From Endobacterium cereale (lineage in GTDB: Bacteria > Pseudomonadota > Alphaproteobacteria > Rhizobiales > Rhizobiaceae), in the NCBI RefSeq assembly GCF_009617585.1, contig NZ_WIXI01000029.1:1-35278 (forward strand): a stretch of DNA of 35,278 bases. Reading direction: 5' to 3'. Under the pieces are notes generated by a model, which saw nothing but the letters and a program-made list of their open reading frames with translations, did no database searches and had not been told where the DNA came from. Below are positions 1-8,788 of the stretch, piece after piece (the first letter of the stretch is position 1; each line of letters opens with the position of its first letter). A program made the translations under genes and the position numbers.

Positions 1-2
1 TT

Positions 3-74
3 TCCGTCTGGTTCGATATCCGCATCATGGTCGGCACCGTGGTGTCCGAACTGCGCGGCGGCAAGGGTTTTTGA
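3..74 (+). CDS. C-terminal end of a polyprenyl-phosphate sugar phosphotransferase (partial)
   Basis: Only the last 23 residues are inside the window; the gene begins upstream. The tail contains FDIRIMVGTVVSELRG and ends in GGKGF. It resembles the end of the ExoY/WcaJ/CpsE-type sugar transferase family, whose members finish with a WLDxKI...L.G pattern. Such membrane enzymes load the first sugar phosphate onto undecaprenyl phosphate. The Wza-like and Wzc-like genes just downstream fit a polysaccharide export locus. The call rests on a short tail and on context, so it is tentative. Confidence 0.5.
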   Translation, partial: SVWFDIRIMVGTVVSELRGGKGF

Positions 75-99
75 GGTCAGCTGATCCTCTATCCTTCGA

Positions 100-885
100 T
101 CAGAGAATGCTCGCCTTGCCGTCGATGATTTTCAGCACGGCAAGGTGACCGCTGTAATAGGCGCCGGTATCGATGCCGATCCTCCCGGCGGCGAATTCCG
201 GCTTCTCGACCGGCGTATGGCCATGGATGACAATCTTCGGCAGCATCGGTCCTTTTGACAGAAACGACTGACGTATCCACATCAGGTCCTCGTCGCGCTG
301 CTCCTCCAGCGGCACTTCCGGGCGAATGCCCGCATGCACGAAAACATAATCGCCCACTTCCAGCATGACCGGCAGGCTTTCGAGAAATTCGACATGATGC
401 GCCGGCACAATGTCTTTCAGGATCGAGCGCATCAGCGCCGGATCACCGCCGCTGCGGCTGACCAGATGTTCGGCATCCATACCATAGGAAAGCAGCGTCT
501 GACGGCCACCGAATTCCAGCCAGCGGTCGATCTGGCTCGGATCCCGCAGAAACTGCAGGAAAACATCGTCGTGGTTGCCGCAAAGCGGCACGCGCCGCAG
601 CGTCGTGTCCGGAGGTCGCGCCAGGTGCTCAAGCACGGCGGCGGATCGCGGTCCGCGATCGACATAGTCTCCCAGCAGGATCGTCAAACCCTGCTTTTCG
701 TATTGCCGCGCATCATTGCGTATGCGGCGTTCCGCATCCAGCAACTGGTCCATGCAGCCATGCACGTCTCCCACCGCATAGAGAGGGTAGGCCGGTCCGG
801 GCTGGCCGAGCGCAAAACGCCGCCGCGGTGGCGTAGCCTGTGTCGGCCCGCCCTGCCGGAGGAACCGTTGCAGGAGAGATTTCAT
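100..885 (-). CDS. PPP-family metallophosphoesterase (serine/threonine protein phosphatase-like)
   Basis: A 261-aa protein with the complete PPP metal-binding signature: GDVHG at residues 39-43, GDYVDRG at 72-78, GNHD at 103-106, then a VFVHAG histidine and a HGHTPV block. These residues hold two divalent metals and hydrolyse phosphate esters. Known relatives include bacterial PrpA/PrpB-type protein phosphatases and ApaH-like enzymes. The true substrate cannot be read from the sequence. The gene lies between sugar-transferase and export genes but is read on the opposite strand, so a link to polysaccharide control is only a guess. The start codon has a poor ribosome-binding site and overlaps, as ATGA, the end of a doubtful 91-codon upstream frame. 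Confidence 0.85.
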   Translation of the reverse strand: MKSLLQRFLRQGGPTQATPPRRRFALGQPGPAYPLYAVGDVHGCMDQLLDAERRIRNDARQYEKQGLTILLGDYVDRGPRSAAVLEHLARPPDTTLRRVPLCGNHDDVFLQFLRDPSQIDRWLEFGGRQTLLSYGMDAEHLVSRSGGDPALMRSILKDIVPAHHVEFLESLPVMLEVGDYVFVHAGIRPEVPLEEQRDEDLMWIRQSFLSKGPMLPKIVIHGHTPVEKPEFAAGRIGIDTGAYYSGHLAVLKIIDGKASIL

Positions 886-1565
886 GCGGTCATGCTTTTC
901 AAAAAATACGCCGACCGCGGGTCAGCGGCCGGGCGTGACTGTAGCCCGTTCACCCGAGGCAAGCATGAGGCTTTCTCGGTTTGCAGTCCACTTGGAACTA
1001 TGCGTGATCCACTCAATAAGTTGCGACTGACCATCCGCGGGGCGACATCCAACTCGGTTCGAGCAATCTCGCGCTCCGCCATTTCGAGGACGACATCCAT
1101 CCGATTCCTAGTTTTCCACATGGGCCGCCCACGCGTTGTATTTGCCTGAGAAAGCATTCTCTAATGTTGTTGAATTCAACTTTGGCGGGAATTGTGTTGA
1201 TCCCGTCTTGGTGTTGCCACAGAGGTGACATGAATACACCTTCTGCGCGTCAAGATCTGACAAACGATAATATCTGACATTGCAGTGGCATAAGACGGAA
1301 AAGATTCAATTTTAACAAAGTGGCCGCGTTGTCCGACTGGCGTTGACTTTAACTGTTCGGTAACCATGTTTCTGCCAATCCGGCCCAAAAAACATTAATG
1401 CAATCAATGGTGGTTAATGGGCGTTAAGTCTCTGTGATACAAACGCAACACCCCAGTTGCCAGATGACTCGCAGGAGTAGCGTTTCGGACGTGTCCTGGT
1501 GGTACGTCCGGTTCTTTTTGACTATTGCATTGCAGCATATGTCTGCACGACTGAAGGAGATCCGA
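886..1565. other. Gene-poor 680-bp intergenic region between divergent genes
   Basis: This stretch separates the leftward phosphatase from the rightward export lipoprotein, so it should hold both promoters. I see a perfect 12-bp palindrome, GTTGAATTCAAC, at 1169-1180. A TTGACT hexamer at 1343-1348 could be a -35 element, but it has no convincing -10 partner. Long open frames here (882-1157 minus, 1176-1388 minus, and the first 44 codons of the frame entering the lipoprotein) lack ribosome-binding sites and recognisable content. I treat them as non-coding. Confidence 0.5.
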
Positions 1566-2768
1566 GTGATCATGCGTTGCTCCGTAATGCTGCTGACAGT
1601 AACCGCCCTGGGTTTGGCTGGTTGCACGGCACTCCCCAATTCCGGTCCCTTGTCGGAGGCGGTCGAGTCCCAGGCGGCAGTCAAGGTCACCTCAGCCTCC
1701 AAGGCAAAGACAGCCGGCATCGATTATGCGCTGGTCGACCTCAACAAGACGCTGCTGGCGTATGTGGGTGATACGGTCACGCCATCCTTTGCCAGCGGTT
1801 TCGGCACGGGCCGCGGCGGCGCTCCGAACCTGCCGCTTGGCGTCGGGGATGTCGTTCAGGTCACGGTATTCGAATCCCAGTCCGGCGGTCTCTTCATTCC
1901 GGCCGATGCCGGCAGCCGTTCCGGTAACTTCGTTTCCCTGCCGAACTACACGATCGGTCGCGACGGCATGATCAGCGTGCCTTATGCCGGTCGTATCCGC
2001 GCCAATGGCCGCACGGTCGAGCAGGTTCAGCGCGAGATCGAGGAAAAGCTCGCCAACCGCGCCATCGAGCCGCAGGCGATCATCACCAAGATCAACAGCC
2101 GCTCCGCGCAGGTCGCCGTTCTCGGTGACGTCAACGAGCCGACCAAGATCGAACTCACCGAAGCCGGTGATCGTATTCTCGACGTCGTCTCGCAGGCCGG
2201 TGGCCTCAGTGTACCGGGCGAGGAAACCTATATCACCCTCCAGCGCGGCAGCCGCACCGGCAAGGTTTATTACGAGGACCTCGTCAAGAACCCACGTGAA
2301 AACATCTTTGTTGCACCAGGCGATACGGTCGTCGTCAAGCGTGAACGCCGCACCTACCTCGCATTCGGCGCCTCGGGTCTCAATGGTCGCTTCAACTTCG
2401 AAGAGTCCTCGCTCACGCTGGGTGAAGCACTTGGCCAGGCAGGCGGTCTTCTCGACCAGCGTGCCGATCCGCAGCAGGTTCTACTCTATCGCACCGTCAG
2501 CCGTGATCTTCTGGTCAAGCTCGGCGTCGATACGTCCCGTTTCAAGGGTCAGACTGTGCCTGTGATCTTCCGCGCCAACCTGCGCGATCCGGCCATGTTC
2601 TTCGCGGTCCAGAAGTTCCCGATGCAGGACAAGGACATTCTTTACGTGACGAACTCGAAGTCCGTCGAGCTGACCAAGTTCCTGGATATCCTGAACAACG
2701 TCACATCGACCGCATCCGGCGTCAGCAAGGACGTGGTGGATACGCGCAACGCGATCCAGGATCTCTAA
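1566..2768 (+). CDS. Wza-type polysaccharide export outer-membrane lipoprotein
   Basis: A 400-aa periplasmic/outer-membrane protein of the polysaccharide export family. The GTG at 1566 lies five bases after GAAGGAGA and is followed by a short hydrophobic signal ending in the lipobox LAGC, so the Cys is the predicted lipidation site. The open frame extends 44 codons further upstream, but that part has no signal-peptide logic; ATG 1572 is an alternative start. The mature protein has a Poly_export domain (around GVGDVVQVTVFES and TIGRDGMISVPYAG), then SLBB-like repeats (VAVLGDVNEP, DVVSQAGGL, GEALGQAGGLL). Family members form the export channel and work with the Wzc-like co-polymerase encoded next. 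The exact polymer (for example succinoglycan or an adhesin) cannot be told. Confidence 0.9.
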   Translation: MIMRCSVMLLTVTALGLAGCTALPNSGPLSEAVESQAAVKVTSASKAKTAGIDYALVDLNKTLLAYVGDTVTPSFASGFGTGRGGAPNLPLGVGDVVQVTVFESQSGGLFIPADAGSRSGNFVSLPNYTIGRDGMISVPYAGRIRANGRTVEQVQREIEEKLANRAIEPQAIITKINSRSAQVAVLGDVNEPTKIELTEAGDRILDVVSQAGGLSVPGEETYITLQRGSRTGKVYYEDLVKNPRENIFVAPGDTVVVKRERRTYLAFGASGLNGRFNFEESSLTLGEALGQAGGLLDQRADPQQVLLYRTVSRDLLVKLGVDTSRFKGQTVPVIFRANLRDPAMFFAVQKFPMQDKDILYVTNSKSVELTKFLDILNNVTSTASGVSKDVVDTRNAIQDL

Positions 2769-2782
2769 TGATCGTTTCCTTC

Positions 2783-2804
2783 GGGAGGTGCCTCGGTGCC
2801 TCCC
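2783..2804 (+). terminator. Hairpin after the export lipoprotein gene
   Basis: GGGAGG at 2783-2788 pairs with CCTCCC at 2799-2804, with additional wobble and GC pairs inside the stem and a four-base loop. AAAGTTTTAAA follows. It sits 15 bases after the stop codon, which suits a rho-independent terminator or attenuator, although the T-run is interrupted. Confidence 0.55.
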
Positions 2805-3031
2805 AAAGTTTTAAATGCGATAGATTTCGTCTAAAACTTGATCATTGTCCGATCATGTGCCACGTTTTCCCGGCAGGTCGAAATCCGATCGTTCCATAAA
2901 AAAGCCTTGGGAGGAGGTTGGAACGGTCTTCGGGCGCTTGCTCGATACTCGACAGCCGTGCGCCCCGCCCTATTTTTGCCGTGGGCACCCGAAGTGCTTA
3001 ACGTTTCGCTCCCGACGTCGAGGTCAAGAAT

Positions 3032-5326
3032 TTGCAACTGTATAATAGGGACTTGCCGAGTGGTGCCTTGCTGGAAAAGCTGAGCGCGCCTCCTGTCCGC
3101 CGCCAGTTGATCGATGTCGAAGCCATCATGGGCATCGCGCGGCGCCAGTGGGTGGTCGTGGCTCTTTGCGCCACCGTCGGCGCCATGCTCGGCATCGCCT
3201 ATGTGATGACGGCAACGCCGCTTTATACGGCCGGCACCAGCGTCATGATCGACCGTGGCGATACCAGCCAGGTCGTCGCCCAGCTTTCCACCGCAGGCCC
3301 CGCGCCGGGCGAGGAGGAAGCGATGATCGTCAGCCAGATCGCGCTTTTGCAGTCACAGGCGGTTATCGGCGCCGTCGTGGACAAGCTCGACCTTACCAAT
3401 GATCCGGAATTTGTCGGCACACCGTCGGCTGTCGCCACCGTCAAGAACGGCATCAAGTCGCTGATCAGCCTCACCGGCCTTTATTCGCCGAAGGAGGCGC
3501 AGGTCGACAGTGCCGCGCGTCGCCAGGCAGCGATCGAGCAACTCGGACGCGGCATGAGCGTGGCGCGTGCAGGGCGAAGCTATGTGATCGGCGTCGCCTA
3601 TACGTCGCCATCGGCCGCCTTGTCGGCGCGCATCGCAAATGGCATCGGCGATGCCTATCTTGATGACAAGCTGGAATCCCGCTACGAGGCCACCCGTCGC
3701 GCCGGCAGCTGGCTGGAAGGCCGTATCGCCGAATTGCGCCAGAAGGCGCTGGAAGCCGATCTGGCGGTTCAGAAATTCCGTTCCGAGAATGGCCTTGTTT
3801 CCGCCGGCCAGACGCTGATGTCCGACCAGCAGCTGACAGAACTCAACAGCGCTCTCATCGTTGCCCAGTCGGAAACCGCGCAGGCACGCGCTAAGCACGA
3901 GCGCATCCAGAAGATTATCGATGCAGGGCAGGGCGATGCCATCGTCAATGACGTGCTCGACAGCTCGATCTCCAATGACCTGCGCCAGAAATATCTCGAA
4001 GCCTCCAAGACTGAGGCCGACATTTCGGCACGTCTCGGTGCCGACCACGTGCAGGCCGTGCGCCTGCGCGGCGAGATGGCGGAATATCGCCGTCAGATGT
4101 TCGAGGAACTGAGCCGTATCGCCCAGAGCTACCAGAGCGAACTGGAAGTGGCGCAGGCGCGTCAGAAAAGCCTGGAGGACAGCGTCCAGAAAGCGATGGG
4201 CGTGACCTTCAGCGCCAATGAGACGCAGGTACAGCTGCGCGAACTGGAGCGCGAGGCCGATACCTACAAGAACCTCTACCAGAATTTTCTGCAGAAACAT
4301 CAGGAAGCCCTGCAGCAGCAGAGCTTTCCGCTGACGGAAGCCCGTGTCATCACCAAGGCGACCGAGCCGGATGGCGCAAGCCACCCGAAGAAGCTGATCA
4401 TGCTTCTGGCCTTTTGTTTCCTCGGTGGTTTTGCCGGAGCCGGCATCGGCGCCTTCCGCGAATTCCGCGATCGTTTCTTCCGCACCGGCGATCAGGTGCG
4501 CGACGTGCTTGATCTCGAATTTATCGGCACGGCGCCGATGATCGACGAAAGCGCCGGCAAGGTGCCGGAAGTGCAGGCCGGACAAAGCCCAAGGGCGCTG
4601 CGCAAGAGCAATGTCGCTTCCAACTACGTGATCGATCACCCGCTGTCGTCCTTTGCCGAAACGCTGCGCAGCGCCAAGATCGCCGCCGACCTGACGCTGG
4701 CCGGCAAGGACTGCAAGATCATCGGCATCGTCTCGACCCTGCCCGGCGAGGGCAAGTCGACCACGGCGATCAATTTCGCCGAGCTTCTAGCCAGCCAGGG
4801 TGCGCGCACGGTGCTGATCGACGGCGACCTTCGTAACCCTGGGGCAACGCGTGCCATTGGCCTGCATGCCGAAGAGGGGATCCTGGAAGCGATCCTCGAA
4901 AAGAAGCCGGTCGGTGATCTGCTGCTCTACAATCCCGAGACCAAGCTTGCTTTCCTGCCGGCGGTGATCAAGCGGCGCGTGCCGCATTCGGCCGAGCTGA
5001 TCGGCTCGCTCGCCATGCGCGATATCCTCACCAGCCTGTCTGCCGAAGCGGATTACATCATCGTCGACCTGCCGCCACTCGGCGCCGTGGTCGATGCCCG
5101 TGCCGCAGCCAACCGCATCGATAGCTTCATTTACGTCGTCGAATGGGGCAAGACCGCGCGGCGCGCCGTGCGCCAGACGATCGGTAACGAACCGCAGGTG
5201 CGCGACAAGACGCTCGGCGTCATCCTCAACAAGGTCGACCACGAGAAGATGAAGCTCTACCGGACCTATGGATCGAGCGAATATTATTATTCGCGCTATT
5301 CCGAATATTATCAGGAAAACAAGTGA
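3032..5326 (+). CDS. Wzc/ExoP-type polysaccharide co-polymerase with tyrosine autokinase domain
   Basis: A 764-aa inner-membrane protein with an N-terminal Wzz-like chain-length domain, TM1 near residues 40-61 (WVVVALCATVGAMLGIAYVM), a long periplasmic coiled-coil region, and TM2 near 453-473. The cytoplasmic BY-kinase domain has Walker A LPGEGKST (570-577), Walker A' VLIDGDLRNP and Walker B YIIVDLPPL. The C-terminus carries a cluster of tyrosines (YRTYGSSEYYYSRYSEYYQ), the usual autophosphorylation tail. Family members set polymer length and gate export through the Wza channel. The start is uncertain: TTG 3032 is the earliest in-frame choice, and ATG 3128 would cut conserved sequence before TM1. 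The 260-bp gap from the Wza-like gene, with a hairpin in it, suggests a separate or attenuated transcript. Confidence 0.9.
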   Translation: MQLYNRDLPSGALLEKLSAPPVRRQLIDVEAIMGIARRQWVVVALCATVGAMLGIAYVMTATPLYTAGTSVMIDRGDTSQVVAQLSTAGPAPGEEEAMIVSQIALLQSQAVIGAVVDKLDLTNDPEFVGTPSAVATVKNGIKSLISLTGLYSPKEAQVDSAARRQAAIEQLGRGMSVARAGRSYVIGVAYTSPSAALSARIANGIGDAYLDDKLESRYEATRRAGSWLEGRIAELRQKALEADLAVQKFRSENGLVSAGQTLMSDQQLTELNSALIVAQSETAQARAKHERIQKIIDAGQGDAIVNDVLDSSISNDLRQKYLEASKTEADISARLGADHVQAVRLRGEMAEYRRQMFEELSRIAQSYQSELEVAQARQKSLEDSVQKAMGVTFSANETQVQLRELEREADTYKNLYQNFLQKHQEALQQQSFPLTEARVITKATEPDGASHPKKLIMLLAFCFLGGFAGAGIGAFREFRDRFFRTGDQVRDVLDLEFIGTAPMIDESAGKVPEVQAGQSPRALRKSNVASNYVIDHPLSSFAETLRSAKIAADLTLAGKDCKIIGIVSTLPGEGKSTTAINFAELLASQGARTVLIDGDLRNPGATRAIGLHAEEGILEAILEKKPVGDLLLYNPETKLAFLPAVIKRRVPHSAELIGSLAMRDILTSLSAEADYIIVDLPPLGAVVDARAAANRIDSFIYVVEWGKTARRAVRQTIGNEPQVRDKTLGVILNKVDHEKMKLYRTYGSSEYYYSRYSEYYQENK

Positions 5327-5418
5327 TTTTTCGCCGGGGGCGGTGTTTGGGTATGCGGCGATGCGTGTGTTGAGGCGGGACACGACGTCGGACGCAATCG
5401 GCAGGATATGGCCCCGTC

Positions 5419-6270
5419 ATGGCGCAGGATAAGGATGACAATGATAGGCGGTCGGACGGGCTGATGCTCGCCAAGGCGGTTGAACGTTATCCGCAGAGGC
5501 ATCCCGGTCGTCGTATCGTGATGATGCTGTTCGTCTGTGTCGCCATCTGCGCCGTCACTATTCCCGTGCTTCTCGCCAATAACGGCCGCAATCTCGAAAT
5601 GCTGGGCGATCGCCTCGGTCTGCCATTAAATGACTGGTGGCGAGGCAAGACCGATCGGGTGGACCTGCCGAAGCCACCCCAAGGCTTAGAGCCGCCGGTG
5701 GTGGACAATACGGCGGTATCTGGTCAGCGTCACATACCGGCACCAGCCCTCGACAGCCCTCCATCACATCTGCTGCGCCCTGTGGATGCCTGGAAGCCTG
5801 AAGAGAGCTGCAACGCGCTGCAGCCGGGCGTGACGGGTGAAAAGCCGGTGTTTCTCGCAGCCCCGGACGGTCGTTCGGAATGCACGGTGCTGGTTGCGCT
5901 GAGTGAGGCGGAAAAAGCCAGTTCCCTGTTCCTGCAGATCAGGGCATCCGGCGGCAACGTTGCCAGCTTGCGCATGAAGCTCAATTTTGGCGAGGACGGC
6001 AAGACGGGAGCGCTTGTCGAAAGGGCGGACGACATGGCGCAGAGCATGCTGATGCCTATCAGCGAAGACGATCGTGCCTATCTGCGGGGCAAGATGACGG
6101 AGCGGCAGGCGTTTCGCACCGAGATCGGTGATTATCGAATGAGTTTCCGGCCTGAGGGGAACGACACTTCGCGTTTCAATTTCATCGCCGTTTCCAAGGT
6201 CAGGGAGCCTGATGTGATGCCCGAAGAGCAAAGCAATCCCGAAGCTGCACCGGAGAGCGCCCAGCCTTGA
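5419..6270 (+). CDS. Single-pass membrane protein of the polysaccharide locus, function unknown
   Basis: A 283-aa protein I do not recognise. A basic, hydrophilic N-terminus of about 30 residues precedes one hydrophobic segment (residues 33-53, IVMMLFVCVAICAVTIPVLL). A proline-rich linker follows, then a soluble, presumably periplasmic domain. That domain includes C...ECTVLVALSEAEKASSLFLQI and a YRMSFRPEGNDTSRFNFIAVSKV region. The end is acidic and rich in Pro, Glu and Ala. It lies 92 bp after the tyrosine autokinase gene on the same strand and may share its transcript, so a role in assembly or regulation of the same polymer is possible but not shown by any motif. Confidence 0.7.
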   Translation: MAQDKDDNDRRSDGLMLAKAVERYPQRHPGRRIVMMLFVCVAICAVTIPVLLANNGRNLEMLGDRLGLPLNDWWRGKTDRVDLPKPPQGLEPPVVDNTAVSGQRHIPAPALDSPPSHLLRPVDAWKPEESCNALQPGVTGEKPVFLAAPDGRSECTVLVALSEAEKASSLFLQIRASGGNVASLRMKLNFGEDGKTGALVERADDMAQSMLMPISEDDRAYLRGKMTERQAFRTEIGDYRMSFRPEGNDTSRFNFIAVSKVREPDVMPEEQSNPEAAPESAQP

Positions 6271-6296
6271 AGAACGGATCGCTTTGAGTGGCCGAA

Positions 6297-6331
6297 AGCG
6301 CGGCTGCATCTGCTAAGGCAGCGGCCGCGCT
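6297..6331. terminator. Probable bidirectional terminator between convergent genes
   Basis: AGCGCGGCTGC (6297-6307) faces GCAGCGGCCGCGCT (6318-6331) across a short loop, forming a GC-rich stem with small internal mismatches. It lies between the rightward membrane-protein gene and the leftward His-rich peptide gene, where a shared terminator is expected. Confidence 0.5.
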
Positions 6332-6348
6332 AACAACTTTCATCGAGC

Positions 6349-6573
6349 TTAGCGGCAGACGCGGGTGGTGCGCACAACAGTGCGGCCATGGTGGTGCGTG
6401 CGCACTTTCTTGACGACGCATTTTTCGCGGTGATGCCGCGGGCGCGCGTGATGGCCGTGACGGTGATCAACGCGCTCGACGGTGCGCACGGTCACGCTTG
6501 CTGCTTGCGAAGCGGTGGCAAAAGGCAGGATGGAAGACACCGCGATGGCAGCGGCGAGAACGAGATTTTTCAT
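6349..6573 (-). CDS. Small secreted His/Arg-rich protein
   Basis: A 74-aa protein with a clear Sec signal peptide: MKN, a hydrophobic core LVLAAAIAVSSILPFA, and a likely cleavage after ASQA. The mature part is about 50 residues, strongly basic, with ten histidines including HRHGHHARPRHH and THHHG, and two cysteines (EKCVV and the terminal RVCR). A GAGG sits upstream of the ATG. Similar small His-rich exported proteins are common in rhizobia, with no assigned role that I know. The histidines suggest metal binding, and the two cysteines could form one disulfide in the periplasm; both are inferences. Confidence 0.75.
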   Translation of the reverse strand: MKNLVLAAAIAVSSILPFATASQAASVTVRTVERVDHRHGHHARPRHHREKCVVKKVRTHHHGRTVVRTTRVCR

Positions 6574-6736
6574 GAATGCCTCGGGGATGAATGAAGGTTG
6601 GCGGCCGATAATGCCGATGACCCGCCTGAGGTTCCGCAGAGACGCGATGATCGGTGAAATATTTTCATCAAGCGGAAATCACCGCATGACGTTTGCCGTC
6701 AGGGGTTGGAGCAAGACAATATCAAAGGAAAGAAAA

Positions 6737-6811
6737 TGGTGCTGCTAGAGAGATTTGAACTCTCGGCCTCTCCCTTACCAAGGGAGTGCTCTACCCCTGA
6801 GCTATAGCAGC
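6737..6811 (-). tRNA. tRNA-Thr (GGT anticodon)
   Basis: Read on the minus strand, the acceptor arm GCTGCTA pairs with TAGCAGC, followed by A and an encoded CCA. The anticodon stem is CTCCC/GGGAG with loop TTGGTAA, giving anticodon GGT. The D-arm (AGCTCAGGGGTAGAGC) and T-arm (GTTCAAATC) are intact. There is no sign of an integrated element at this tRNA. Confidence 0.95.
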
Positions 6812-6966
6812 ATCTGGCAACCGGTTGATGTCCCCGGCGCGTTGGGATGGCGGCCTATTGCCATAGGTTTTTCGTCAGCGCAAGCGACAAAAAACGACTT
6901 CGTGACATTTGCGTGGAAAAGTTGGGGTGGCTTCCGGTCTCGCCGCTTTTGTTCTATGTCGATTTC

Positions 6967-7191
6967 ATGAACGAAAAAGATCTTGAGACCAGCGGCGGAA
7001 TGCCTGTGGATGCGGGGGAAGAGCAGCGCCTGAAACGGGGTGAGCGCGCGGAAGCGGAGCGCAAACTTCGGGCGGCGGCAAAACTGCGCGAAAATCTTCA
7101 GCGTCGCAAGCAGCAGGCCCGCGCCCGCCGTGCCGGCGAAGAAGATCAAACGATCGGCCTTCCTGCCGCAAAAACGGACGAATCATCGTGA
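6967..7191 (+). CDS. Small charged alpha-helical protein upstream of murA
   Basis: Starting at ATG 6967 (MNEKDLETSGG) this is a 74-aa, highly charged protein, mostly a single predicted helix rich in Arg, Lys, Glu and Ala (KRGERAEAERKLRAAAKLRENLQRRKQQARARR). The frame stays open back to 6847, but that extension reads through the tRNA promoter side and lacks a ribosome-binding site. Short proteins of this kind lie just before murA in related rhizobia. No function can be assigned. Confidence 0.6.
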   Translation: MNEKDLETSGGMPVDAGEEQRLKRGERAEAERKLRAAAKLRENLQRRKQQARARRAGEEDQTIGLPAAKTDESS

Positions 7192-7213
7192 TTGTGTCCG
7201 GCATTCTCATTCT

Positions 7214-7236
7214 CCCGGTTTCTCCGGGTGCCTTTT
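7214..7236 (+). terminator. Small hairpin after the charged-helix gene
   Basis: CCCGG (7214-7218), loop TTTCT, CCGGG (7224-7228), then TGCCTTTT. The stem is short, so this is a weak terminator candidate separating the small gene from murA. Confidence 0.4.
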
Positions 7237-7322
7237 GCAAATAATTGAAGCCGCGCGGGATATCGTCTAAGACGCCCGCTTTCGCGCATTAAAAGAAAGG
7301 CGGGCCCGGCCCGTTATAAAAG

Positions 7323-8615
7323 ATGGATCGCATCAGAGTTATCGGCGGCAATCAGCTGAACGGCATCATCCCGATTTCGGGCGCCAAGAATGCGGCCCTG
7401 CCGCTGATGATCGCATCGTTGCTGACAAGCGATACGCTGACGCTCGAAAACGTGCCGCATCTGGCCGATGTCGAGCAGCTCATGCGCATTCTCGGCAATC
7501 ACGGCGTTGACCTTTCCGTCAATGGCCGCCGCGAAGGCCAGACTGAGACCTATGCCCGCACCATCCAGTTCACCTGCCGCACCGTCGTCGATACGGTGGC
7601 GCCTTACGAGCTGGTCTCGAAGATGCGCGCCTCGTTCTGGGTCATCGGCCCGCTGCTTGCCCGTGAAGGCAAGGCTCGCGTCTCGCTGCCGGGCGGTTGC
7701 GCCATCGGCACGCGTCCGGTCGATCTGTTCCTCGAAAGCCTGCAGGCGCTCGGCGCCACGATCGAGATCGATGGCGGTTATGTCGAAGTGACGGCGCCGA
7801 AAGGCGGCCTGATCGGCGCCCATTACACCTTCCCGAAAGTCTCGGTCGGCGCCACGCATGTGATGTTGATGGCGGCAACACTTGCCAAGGGCACGACGGT
7901 CATCGAAAACGCCGCCCGCGAGCCCGAAGTCGTCGATCTCGCCGCCTGCCTCACAGCCATGGGCGCCAAGATCGAAGGCGCCGGCACAAAGACCATCACC
8001 ATCGAAGGCGTGTCGTCGCTGCACGGCGCTCGCCACCGCGTCCTGCCCGACCGTATCGAAACCGGCACCTATGCCATGGCCGTTGCCATGACCGGCGGTG
8101 ACGTGACGCTCGAAGGCACCAATGGCGCGCTGCTCGAAAACGCACTCGATGCCCTGCGTCAGGCTGGCGCCACCATCACCGAAACGGAAACCGGCCTGCG
8201 CGTCGTGCGCAATGGTAACGGCATCCAGCCGGTCGATGTCGTCACCGAACCTTTCCCGGGTTTCCCGACCGACCTGCAGGCGCAGTTCATGGCACTGATG
8301 ACGCGCTCTTCGGGCGTGGCACATATCACCGAGACCATTTTCGAAAACCGCTTCATGCACGTGCAGGAACTGGCACGTCTGGGTGCAAAAATTTCGCTGT
8401 CGGGCCAGATGGCGCGCATCGAAGGCGTGTCCAAGCTGAAGGGCGCACCGGTCATGGCGACTGACCTGCGCGCTTCCGTATCGCTGGTGATCGCCGGTCT
8501 TGCCGCCGAAGGCGAAACCATGGTCAACCGCGTCTATCATCTCGATCGCGGTTTCGAGCGTCTGGAAGAAAAGCTCACACGCTGCGGCGCGGTCGTCGAG
8601 CGCGTAAGCGAATAA
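7323..8615 (+). CDS. murA: UDP-N-acetylglucosamine 1-carboxyvinyltransferase
   Basis: A 430-aa cytoplasmic enzyme of full family length. It transfers enolpyruvate from phosphoenolpyruvate to UDP-GlcNAc, the first committed step of peptidoglycan synthesis. SGAKNAALP carries Lys22, and the fosfomycin-reactive cysteine is Cys126 in [15 protein letters not shown], so the protein would have the usual fosfomycin-sensitive active site. [10 protein letters not shown] and the family's C-terminal [19 protein letters not shown] block are present. The ribosome-binding site before ATG 7323 is weak. A strong hairpin follows the gene, so it appears to be transcribed alone. Confidence 0.97.
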   Translation: MDRIRVIGGNQLNGIIPISGAKNAALPLMIASLLTSDTLTLENVPHLADVEQLMRILGNHGVDLSVNGRREGQTETYARTIQFTCRTVVDTVAPYELVSKMRASFWVIGPLLAREGKARVSLPGGCAIGTRPVDLFLESLQALGATIEIDGGYVEVTAPKGGLIGAHYTFPKVSVGATHVMLMAATLAKGTTVIENAAREPEVVDLAACLTAMGAKIEGAGTKTITIEGVSSLHGARHRVLPDRIETGTYAMAVAMTGGDVTLEGTNGALLENALDALRQAGATITETETGLRVVRNGNGIQPVDVVTEPFPGFPTDLQAQFMALMTRSSGVAHITETIFENRFMHVQELARLGAKISLSGQMARIEGVSKLKGAPVMATDLRASVSLVIAGLAAEGETMVNRVYHLDRGFERLEEKLTRCGAVVERVSE

Positions 8616-8643
8616 GCTTCTTCAAGCATTTGCGACATTTCGA

Positions 8644-8675
8644 AACGGGCGGCAGGGTTTTCCTTGCCGCCCGTT
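8644..8675 (+). terminator. Rho-independent terminator after murA
   Basis: AACGGGCGGCA and TGCCGCCCGTT form a near-perfect GC-rich stem around the loop GGGTTTTCCT, followed by TTCG. It begins 29 bases after the murA stop. Confidence 0.85.
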
Positions 8676-8788
8676 TTCGTTGACCCTATCTCTTGTCCGT
8701 TCCCATCGAACGATCCTCTCCCACGTGCCGACGGCTTTCTGCTGTCGACATTGGCCATCACCGCCATTGGTTTCACACGGAGTTTTTC

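Noticed and set aside
882..1157. 91-codon leftward frame whose stop overlaps the phosphatase start (ATGA)
   Set aside because: No ribosome-binding site, no recognisable domain, and it lies in a promoter region; the overlap could be chance.
3353..4639. 428-codon leftward open frame inside the tyrosine-kinase gene
   Set aside because: It is the mirror of a GC-rich coding sequence on the other strand; the composition is His/Ala/Arg-rich with no motif.
7314..8540. 408-codon leftward frame opposite murA, and a similar one opposite hisD (10281-11414)
   Set aside because: Antisense shadows of strongly supported housekeeping genes in high-GC DNA.
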